This document shows positions 1 to 5,489 of a stretch of DNA of 5,489 bases, piece after piece. Made by a program: the position numbers and the translations under genes. This DNA comes from Candidatus Zixiibacteriota bacterium (GTDB taxonomy: Bacteria; Zixibacteria; MSB-5A5; CAIYYT01), in assembly GCA_026397575.1 (NCBI GenBank), contig JAPLUP010000184.1:1-5489 (forward strand). The letters run 5' to 3'. Within the stretch, counting starts at the first letter, position 1, and each line of letters begins with the position of its first letter. Below the pieces are notes generated by a model. It was given only the letters and a program-made list of their open reading frames with translations, made no database searches and had not been told where the DNA came from.

Positions 1-719
1 TTATGTTGTTTGCTATAGTCTGCTTCATGGTCGACGCGTTCTTCAGTTACCCTCGCGAACGGGTCGAACTCCTGACATTTTCGACCTTAATTCTGGCAGT
101 AATTGTATCAACCTATCACCGGTTACAGAAGTCACCGAAAAAGCTTTCACGCAGCGCCGTTGCCATTACTTTGATAGTGTGTCTGCTTTCTGCTATGGCT
201 GCCGCAGTTGTCGGCGTAACCCGTCTGGACGGCGAAACTCACGTCAAGTCAACGTGGCTTGCTAAAGCCGCAGGTAATTGGTCGGAGGTGATTCATCAGG
301 TCGATCAAGCGCGCTCACCCTTGCTGACGCTCGATCCCACGGCAACACCGCTGGCTTGGTATCGGGGAGTAGCCCGATTTTCGTTGAACGAGAGCGAGCA
401 AGCGTGTCGGGATTTTGCTCTGGCATATCAGGACAATCCCAACCATCCCCACGTGCTGGACAATCTCGGAACCTGTGCCGAGCTGGGCGGCAATCACAAT
501 CAAGCGGGAGACTATTATGAGCAAGCGGTGCGGATTGCGCCCCGGTTTGATGATGCCTGGCTTAACCTGACAGCAATTTATTACAACCGTGGCGAATTCC
601 TCAAAGCAGACAGTGCTTTGTTGCACGTTAGCAGCAACTTCGGCGACCCCAGAGTTGTCTCATTCAAGCAGATGATTTCCGAAAGGATCAAGGCGGCGCC
701 GAAGACTACGGACGATTGA
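1..719 (+). CDS. C-terminal part of a TPR-tailed membrane protein, probably O-antigen ligase family (5' end outside window)
   Basis: The reading frame is open to the left edge, so the ATG at position 3 is most likely an internal Met and the gene is partial. The visible 238 residues hold a hydrophobic stretch at about 1-12, a motif FFSYPRERVE (residues 13-22), membrane segments at about 22-38 and 52-72, then a soluble tail. The short F-S-[FY]-P-x-x-R/H-x-E motif between late membrane helices is familiar from WaaL/Wzy-like O-antigen ligase family proteins, several of which end in TPRs. The tail has about three TPR units (roughly 116-147, 148-181, 182-214), recognisable by the A-x-x-x-[FY] and ..A...P spacing; the clearest is the middle one (NLGTCAELGG ... 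YYEQAVRIAP). If the family call is right, it joins a lipid-linked glycan to an acceptor at the periplasmic face of the inner membrane. The catalytic loop is not in the window, so a generic membrane TPR protein remains possible. The gene ends in TGA and its last 14 nt overlap the convergent gene on the other strand. Confidence 0.72.
   Translation, partial: MLFAIVCFMVDAFFSYPRERVELLTFSTLILAVIVSTYHRLQKSPKKLSRSAVAITLIVCLLSAMAAAVVGVTRLDGETHVKSTWLAKAAGNWSEVIHQVDQARSPLLTLDPTATPLAWYRGVARFSLNESEQACRDFALAYQDNPNHPHVLDNLGTCAELGGNHNQAGDYYEQAVRIAPRFDDAWLNLTAIYYNRGEFLKADSALLHVSSNFGDPRVVSFKQMISERIKAAPKTTDD
706..719. other. 14-nt tail-to-tail overlap of two convergent genes
   Basis: The TGA of the plus-strand gene (717-719) lies beyond the TAG of the minus-strand gene (706-708 on the plus strand reads CTA), so the two coding regions share 14 bases in opposite directions. 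No stem followed by a T-run is visible on either strand nearby, so transcription from at least one side must run into the other gene before stopping. Confidence 0.8.
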
Positions 720-2703
720 CTGCTTGAAGAGCGGACTTTATGCTCGAGTCGTTCTGATTCTGGGGATATGCTGTCATATAGCTTGAAAGAATTTCGCGGG
801 CACGGTCAAGATGCCCTGTTTTCTTTTGGAGTACCGCAAAATTGGCGATCAACTCCGGGTTCTCAGGATTGTTCTTGAGCCCCGACAATAGCACGCTTTC
901 GCTTTCAGCGTATTTGCCCTGGTCGCGTAGGATGCCTCCTAGTCCTGAGAGGAAACGCGCGACGCCGGGGCCAAGACTTACTGCCGTGCGAGCTTCAACT
1001 TCGGCTTCGGCAAGTCTTCCCTGCTCGCCAAGGCAGAGGGCAAGATTGTGGTGGAAGCCCGGCTCGCTGGGAGTGATGGAGCAGGCGCGGCGCAGATTTG
1101 TCTCCGCCAACTGGAAGCGCTTCTGCGCCAAGTATGCCATGCCGAGAGTCATGTAGAGAACGGAATTCGTGGTGTTGAGCGACAGAGCTTTCAACGCATA
1201 ATACTCCGCAGCATCAGCGTCACCGCGGTTCAGTTCCAGTTGACTGAGATTGCCATAGATACGCCAGTGCGGTCGGAGCTTGAGCGAGCGTTTCCACATT
1301 TGCTCGGCCTGATCCGGCAAATTGCGCCGCGACAAATCAGTACCGATCGATTCAAATCCGTACGCGCCCTGTTCGCCGGAAATCGACAGGATATCAACTT
1401 GCCGCGCCATCGCCTTGTCATAGTCCGCCATGACGGCAGCATAGGCGAGAAACGAGGCTATTGCGACTGCGCCGAGTGCGAGCGAAGCGGCACGGTTGAG
1501 CGCGAATTTGTTCTGTGTGGTATATAGAGTAATCGCGCAGATCGTTATAATCACGCCGGCCGAGGAGAAGAGGTCCCAATCGGATGGATAGCCGAGAGAA
1601 GGATGCAGCAGTGTCAGCAGCGCAAACGCGCCCGGCAGCGACGCAATCGCAAAAAGCGTCGATCCGTTACTCATAGTCAGAACCTTGGGACGGCTCATCA
1701 GAACGGCGATCAACAGAATTAGCGGCGCGATGGCGGTTAGCAGGAGTTCATTGACGATTTCGAGAATATGTCTTGTCGAGAAGAGCCAATAGGCGTCATT
1801 TCCCGGCAGGAATGGCATAAAGAAACCACCGAGTGACTTGGCCGGCGACGCGGACAGCAAAGGGACGACGATTGCGGCAGCTAGAGATAACAGCGATGAA
1901 ATAATGCTCACAGTGAACGCGCGCCGATCTTTCCGTTGGTATTCGAAATAGCCAAGCAGCAGCATACTCGGCATTAGATACAGGAATTGGAAATGAAATA
2001 GCACGAGCAGTAAATAGAGAGAGCCTGGTATTAGCATCGATAGCCTGCCTTGAAGCGCGCGCATTCCGGTAGCAAAAAAGAACATGAGCAGCGCGGGCAG
2101 CAGCGTGTAGGTCTCTGCATAGCCGCAGTAGAGAAGAGTAACACCGGAGAACATCAGCAGCACGAAAGCGGTTAAGCGCTGTTCCGCCGAGTGACACAGC
2201 GTGCGTGCGAAATAGGGAGCCGCAAAATAAGTGATGACACCGGAGATGTACGAAAGCGCCTCCATCGCCTGCGCGCCGGTGAAATGAAACAGCGGTCTGG
2301 CAAGACGATAGACCGCTACATTCGCCAGATAACCAAGCGGCTCGGTGGGCAAGAGCATGTAACCGGCGTCAAGCTGCGTGATGCGCAGAACTCCATCGCC
2401 GAGATAGTGATGTCTGACATGCAGGAAGTAAAACAGACAGGTAAGCGACAAAGGCGCCAGCCCGTACAGAGCTACTCGCTTGACGGTCGCCGACACCCGG
2501 AACTGTCTTACTACCATTGTCAGAACAACCGACAGCATGATTCCACCGAGCAACACGAGCAGGCGTTTCGACCAGTCAAAGTACTGCAGATGATTAATGC
2601 CCCAGAAACTGGGTGGGTAGGTGACCGGCGCGGCGAGGGCGCAGAGATAAAGCGTCGCCAAAACGACAATTACCAGCGAATACCTTGAATGGGATTCAGA
2701 CAT
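706..2703 (-). CDS. Polytopic membrane protein with six C-terminal TPRs, GT-C glycosyltransferase-like
   Basis: A 665-residue protein in two halves. Residues 1 to about 425 contain roughly 12-14 hydrophobic segments, starting with an uncleaved-looking helix at 9-29. Residues about 447-649 form six consecutive TPRs of about 34 residues, for example starting near 481, 514, 548, 582 and 616, each with the G/A, A and terminal P positions. Polar motifs in the membrane half stand out: YLGDGVLRI (100-108), TEPLGY (120-125), GYAETYT (194-200) and HPSLGYPSDWDLFS (367-380). An acidic residue in the first large external loop (here Asp103) followed by a Pro-containing segment and an E-x-Y motif at a helix end is the general plan of GT-C enzymes that use polyprenyl-phosphate sugars, such as the DUF2723 and PMT families; the match is one of layout, not clear homology. 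Function is therefore inferred: membrane glycosyltransferase, or a sensor/scaffold with the same fold. The ATG at 2703 is the only plausible start, since an in-frame TAA lies five codons upstream with no other start between. It overlaps the upstream NTPase gene by 8 nt, which suggests translational coupling. Confidence 0.85.
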   Translation of the reverse strand: MSESHSRYSLVIVVLATLYLCALAAPVTYPPSFWGINHLQYFDWSKRLLVLLGGIMLSVVLTMVVRQFRVSATVKRVALYGLAPLSLTCLFYFLHVRHHYLGDGVLRITQLDAGYMLLPTEPLGYLANVAVYRLARPLFHFTGAQAMEALSYISGVITYFAAPYFARTLCHSAEQRLTAFVLLMFSGVTLLYCGYAETYTLLPALLMFFFATGMRALQGRLSMLIPGSLYLLLVLFHFQFLYLMPSMLLLGYFEYQRKDRRAFTVSIISSLLSLAAAIVVPLLSASPAKSLGGFFMPFLPGNDAYWLFSTRHILEIVNELLLTAIAPLILLIAVLMSRPKVLTMSNGSTLFAIASLPGAFALLTLLHPSLGYPSDWDLFSSAGVIITICAITLYTTQNKFALNRAASLALGAVAIASFLAYAAVMADYDKAMARQVDILSISGEQGAYGFESIGTDLSRRNLPDQAEQMWKRSLKLRPHWRIYGNLSQLELNRGDADAAEYYALKALSLNTTNSVLYMTLGMAYLAQKRFQLAETNLRRACSITPSEPGFHHNLALCLGEQGRLAEAEVEARTAVSLGPGVARFLSGLGGILRDQGKYAESESVLLSGLKNNPENPELIANFAVLQKKTGHLDRAREILSSYMTAYPQNQNDSSIKSALQAVNRP
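2696..2703 (-). other. 8-nt stop/start overlap (ATGTCTGA) between the NTPase and the TPR membrane protein
   Basis: Read on the minus strand, the start ATG of the TPR membrane protein lies inside the end of the NTPase gene, giving ATGTCTGA. The bases just upstream (revcomp of 2704-2720) contain no purine-rich Shine-Dalgarno match, so re-initiation by terminating ribosomes is a plausible way to translate the second gene. This supports one transcript for both genes. Confidence 0.75.
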
Positions 2704-3781
2704 TGAAACGGAATATTACTACGTCACCGTCTTGTACGATATAGGTCTTGCCTTCGAGACGCATCAGTCCGTGTTTCTTGACTTCGGGATAAGAGCCACA
2801 GCGTTTCATATCCTCGTAAGCAACAATTTCGGCACGGATGAAGCCGCGTTCGAAATCGGCATGAATGGCGCCGGCAGCCGACTGCGCCGTCGATCCTCGC
2901 TTGATAGTCCAGGCGCGCGTTTCTTTGTCGCCGGTCGTCAGGAAAGAAATCAAACCAAGCAGACTGTAGGATTTTCGGATCACGACATCCAGCGCCGATT
3001 CTTTCAGTCCCATGTCAGCCATAAAACTCTGTCGATCGTCATCCGGTAGTTGCGCCAACTCCATCTCGATCTTGCCGCAGATCACGGCCAGATCAAGATT
3101 CGGTTTGTCTTTTACATCCGCAAATTCGGCGGTGATCGCGTCGATCTTGCCGATCTCATCCTCGCCGATGTTGATGATGATGAGCATCGGCTTCTCGGAG
3201 AGAAAGCGGAAACCACGAATCAACTTTTCTTCTTCGGGTGGAAGCGTCACCGAGCGAAGCGGAGTATTCTGTTCGAGAATATCTTTGACTTTCTTAAGGA
3301 CTTCGGCTTCGTGACGGACTTTGTCATCCTTGACAACTTTCGCCTGACGTTCAACTCGATCCAGTCGTCTCTCAACCAACAGTAGATCGGTAAAGACCAA
3401 TTCTTCATCGAGAGCTTCGATGTCGCGGCGAACATTGATCGAACCTTTCGGATGAGCAACACTTTCATTGGCAAATGCGCGCACAACATGAGCCAGTGCG
3501 TCGCTCTCGCGCAACACTTGAGGGATATCCGACTCCGAAGCAGAGTCCTTCTCGCCCGAGAAACCGGCCACATCGAAATATTCAACCTCGGCATAGACCA
3601 CGTTCGCCGACTGGCTCATTTCGGTGAGGAAATCAACGCGCGCATCGGGCACGAGCACCCTGCCGCGATGGAAAGCGTCCTTCTGCGACTGAAAACTGCC
3701 GACTTCGGCATCGCCACGCGTGACGGCATTAAAGACGGTCGTTTTCCCCGACAGACCGAGTCCGATCAATCCAACTATCAT
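2696..3781 (-). CDS. Divergent YchF/OLA1-family P-loop NTPase with C-terminal TGS domain
   Basis: At 361 residues it matches the usual YchF length (about 363). The N-terminal G domain has a P-loop GLGLSGKT (7-14), a Walker B/G3 motif DVAGF (70-74), a G4-position NIGE (204-207) and a G5-like CGKIE (235-239). NxxE instead of NKxD is the hallmark of YchF/OLA1 proteins, which prefer ATP to GTP. A charged helical insertion, probably a coiled coil, covers about 123-170 as in YchF. Residues about 278-361 are a very well conserved TGS/DUF933 domain (AWTIKRG, HADFERGFIRAE, RLEGKTYIVQDGDVV, FRFNV). Departures from housekeeping YchF are marked: LSGKT replaces the family's NVGKS, the switch I NYPFCTIEPN-type segment is absent (residues 27-40 are unrelated), and the switch II loop lacks the KGASxGEGLGN signature. 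His110, at the position of the proposed catalytic His of YchF, appears kept. It is cytosolic and family members bind ribosomes. ATG at 3781 is the only usable start: an in-frame TAG lies six codons upstream. It sits in a likely operon between two membrane glycan genes. Confidence 0.93.
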   Translation of the reverse strand: MIVGLIGLGLSGKTTVFNAVTRGDAEVGSFQSQKDAFHRGRVLVPDARVDFLTEMSQSANVVYAEVEYFDVAGFSGEKDSASESDIPQVLRESDALAHVVRAFANESVAHPKGSINVRRDIEALDEELVFTDLLLVERRLDRVERQAKVVKDDKVRHEAEVLKKVKDILEQNTPLRSVTLPPEEEKLIRGFRFLSEKPMLIIINIGEDEIGKIDAITAEFADVKDKPNLDLAVICGKIEMELAQLPDDDRQSFMADMGLKESALDVVIRKSYSLLGLISFLTTGDKETRAWTIKRGSTAQSAAGAIHADFERGFIRAEIVAYEDMKRCGSYPEVKKHGLMRLEGKTYIVQDGDVVIFRFNV

Positions 3782-3805
3782 CGCAGCAAGTATATGCTAA
3801 GCGAT

Positions 3806-5476
3806 TCAGCGAGACAAAGGAATTGTTCGCGTCACGGTCGACGCCCGATCCACACGGAATGCGGTGAGACCGGCGCGTTTGATGCTCAACACCACCAGCC
3901 GATCGATATTGCGCGACAGGATTGTGTTCTCGCGTTCGGAAGAAGTCAACCTGTCGAATCGCTCCAGGTCGCGGTTCGTGAAGACGCACATCAGTGAATC
4001 TCTGGAGTCGATAAAACCGCGCAACTCCTGATCTTCCGAAAGCACCGTTACTGGGTGTTTGCTCCAGAAAGGATTCTTGCTTCCCGCCATAACGATGACC
4101 GGATTGCCGGAATAGAAATAGACGCCGCGAACATACAGACTGTTGCAGAGTATTGGCTGATTCGTGTAGTGATTCTCCGCAACCAGAGTCTGTAGATTGC
4201 TTTCCGTGAGCGCGGTTTCCAGCTTTGGGAATACTGTCATCGGGGCGATAACCGCAAAGCCGATCATGCCGATCAAACTGGCAGTCAGCGCTGCGTGAAA
4301 GCGCTGACGAACCACGAACACAGCAGCAGCAAACAGTCCGATTGCGATGACCCCAAAACTTTTGAGCCCCGGTACTACAAAATCGGGATAGTCCTTGTTC
4401 AAGAACAACGGCGCCATACTGAGTCCGATACCAGCGATAGCGAGAAGCGCTGCTACAGCGAAAACACGATACTTCACGATTTGCCCGCCTGTCAACGACA
4501 GGCCGATCAGCATGGCCAGAGCTGGAAAAACCGGCGAGATGTAGGTCGACAGTTTCGATTGCGCCACCGTAAAGAACACGAACATCACAACAAACCAGGT
4601 CAGGGCGAAGACATGCTCGGTCTTTAATCTACGGAAACCTGCGCCAACAAATGGGAGAAAACATGTCCAGGGAATCAGGCCGACCGTGATTACGGCGGGA
4701 TAGAAATAGAGTGTGTTGAACTGATGATGCTCGGCGTGAATCAGGCGATTCCAGTGACAGTTGACAAAGAACTCCCACAGGAAAGCATTCCCATACTTGA
4801 AGCCGGCGTAAAGAAACCATGGCAATACGAAAACCAGCCAGAGTAGCCACCACCTTCCCAGTAAGAACCGCCACAGGCGTCGGCTACTGCGTATGACGAC
4901 AAGAAAAGCGGCGGCGGTCGACAGCGGCAGTAGCAGACCCAGTGGACCCTTGGTCAGGGTCGCCAGCGCGCTAAACAGGGCGAATAAAAGCAGGTAACCG
5001 CGTTTCTCGAACTTGTGCCAGAGAAAGAAGCTGTATAGCGCAAAGGCAACGAAAGTCGAGAACACCATGTCGGTAAGAACAACATGCGCCAAGCCGATCC
5101 ACCAGACAGCGGATGCGAGTATCATGGCCGTGATAAAGGCCGCCTGTTCATCAATCAGCTTTCTCATAAAGAGAAAAGTTCCGGCCACGCTTAGCAATCC
5201 AAACAGTGCCGACACCAGACGAGCGCTTACGGCGCTGACTCCGAGCAATTTGAATGAGATCACCAGGAACCAGAGATAGAGCGGCGGCTTTTCAAATTGC
5301 GGGTGTTCGAATATCACGGGCGTAAGCATGCTGCCGCTATCGGCCATTTCTTTGGCGGACTCGGCATAAAAGACATCGTCCGGATCGGTCAGTGACGGCA
5401 CGGCGATACCAGAAAAGTAGAGAACGGCGCAGAGCGCGATCAGGGCGAGTAAAAAACGACGACTTTTGTCGGGCAC
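3806..5476 (-). CDS. GT39/ArnT-like membrane glycosyltransferase (PMT_2 type)
   Basis: A 556-residue polytopic protein with about 12-13 hydrophobic segments up to residue 412 and a soluble, probably periplasmic, C-terminal domain (about 415-556). Family signatures appear in the right order: acidic first external loop DPDDVFYAE (31-39) with the expected catalytic Asp, then KEMADSGSMLTP, FEKPPLYLW (61-69), LTD (134-136), LTKGPLGLLLP (174-184), NRLIHAEHH (243-251) and the ArnT-like SKLSTYISPVFPAL (307-320). Known members (ArnT, dolichyl- or undecaprenyl-phosphate sugar transferases) move a sugar from a polyprenyl-phosphate carrier to lipid A, another glycolipid or a protein at the outer face of the inner membrane; substrate and acceptor cannot be read from the sequence. 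The start is GTG at 5476: an in-frame TAG three codons upstream (5486-5488) leaves only this GTG or a CTG at 5482, and the next internal Met (44) would lose the catalytic loop. It is the first gene of the minus-strand block in the window; 24 nt separate it from the NTPase gene. The call of family is firm. Confidence 0.93.
   Translation of the reverse strand: MPDKSRRFLLALIALCAVLYFSGIAVPSLTDPDDVFYAESAKEMADSGSMLTPVIFEHPQFEKPPLYLWFLVISFKLLGVSAVSARLVSALFGLLSVAGTFLFMRKLIDEQAAFITAMILASAVWWIGLAHVVLTDMVFSTFVAFALYSFFLWHKFEKRGYLLLFALFSALATLTKGPLGLLLPLSTAAAFLVVIRSSRRLWRFLLGRWWLLWLVFVLPWFLYAGFKYGNAFLWEFFVNCHWNRLIHAEHHQFNTLYFYPAVITVGLIPWTCFLPFVGAGFRRLKTEHVFALTWFVVMFVFFTVAQSKLSTYISPVFPALAMLIGLSLTGGQIVKYRVFAVAALLAIAGIGLSMAPLFLNKDYPDFVVPGLKSFGVIAIGLFAAAVFVVRQRFHAALTASLIGMIGFAVIAPMTVFPKLETALTESNLQTLVAENHYTNQPILCNSLYVRGVYFYSGNPVIVMAGSKNPFWSKHPVTVLSEDQELRGFIDSRDSLMCVFTNRDLERFDRLTSSERENTILSRNIDRLVVLSIKRAGLTAFRVDRASTVTRTIPLSR
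4284..4308. repeat. Perfect 9-bp inverted repeat with 7-nt loop inside the GT39 gene
   Basis: Left arm GTCAGCGCT (4284-4292) and right arm AGCGCTGAC (4300-4308) are exact reverse complements around GCGTGAA. It lies in codons for the last membrane segments of the glycosyltransferase. No T-run follows it on either strand, so it is not a typical intrinsic terminator. A stem of this size can occur by chance in a window this long. Confidence 0.6.
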
Positions 5477-5489
5477 GATCAGAAACTAT

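Noticed and set aside
3..5. ATG at position 3 as the true start of the left-hand gene
   Set aside because: The frame is open to the window edge and the residues that follow fit the late membrane helices of a longer protein, so this is more likely an internal Met.
1048..1527. 159-codon plus-strand open frame
   Set aside because: It is antisense to the TPR region of the 665-residue protein, where the minus-strand frame shows clear repeat periodicity.
2191..2688. 165-codon plus-strand open frame
   Set aside because: It is antisense to the membrane half of the TPR protein; its translation is Gln/Arg-rich and looks like the shadow of a hydrophobic coding sequence.
3782..3805. Internal promoter or regulatory palindrome in the 24-nt gap upstream of the NTPase gene
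   Set aside because: Only a short imperfect AGCA...TGCT symmetry is visible and there is no convincing -35/-10 pair; too weak to annotate.
3452..3997. 181-codon plus-strand open frame across the NTPase/GT39 junction
   Set aside because: It lies antisense to two well-supported genes, and its product is low in hydrophobic pattern, rich in Arg/His/Gln and has no recognisable domain.
4284..4308. Intrinsic terminator
   Set aside because: There is a perfect stem but no T-run on either side, and it lies in the middle of a well-supported gene.
1..5489. tRNA, rRNA, CRISPR array, insertion sequence or phage genes
   Set aside because: Nearly every base is covered by four coherent coding regions, and no repeat array, transposase-like protein or RNA gene signature was seen.

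Overview
The window looks like an ordinary chromosomal piece of a Gram-negative-type bacterium of moderate GC, by eye a little above 50%. It carries cell-envelope glycan genes and a nucleotide-binding protein. I infer a Gram-negative organism because one protein is ArnT/GT39-like and another looks like the tail of an O-antigen ligase (WaaL/Wzy-like). None of the three starts that can be inspected has a clear Shine-Dalgarno sequence. That, together with the TPR-tailed membrane proteins, would fit an under-sampled phylum such as Zixibacteria or another FCB-type lineage, but this placement is a guess.

Layout: the left end (1-719, + strand) is the 3' part of a membrane protein with a TPR tail, probably an O-antigen ligase-family protein whose N-terminal part lies outside the window. 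The rest is a tight three-gene minus-strand block, read right to left. It starts with a GT39/ArnT-like membrane glycosyltransferase (5476-3806, GTG start). After a 24-nt gap comes a divergent YchF/OLA1-type P-loop NTPase (3781-2696). An 8-nt overlap then leads into a large polytopic membrane protein with six C-terminal TPRs (2703-706), which resembles GT-C glycosyltransferases. The plus-strand gene and the last minus-strand gene converge and overlap by 14 nt at their 3' ends, so the window has almost no non-coding DNA.

How they may work together: GT39/ArnT-type enzymes move a sugar from a polyprenyl-phosphate carrier to an acceptor on the outer side of the inner membrane. Polytopic TPR proteins of the kind encoded at 706-2703 and 1-719 are typical of glycan transfer or ligation with a soluble protein-interaction tail. 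The most unusual member is the YchF-like protein. Its C-terminal TGS domain is nearly canonical, but its P-loop and both switch regions are not, so it is probably a specialised paralog rather than the housekeeping YchF. I found no RNA gene, CRISPR array, mobile element or convincing terminator.
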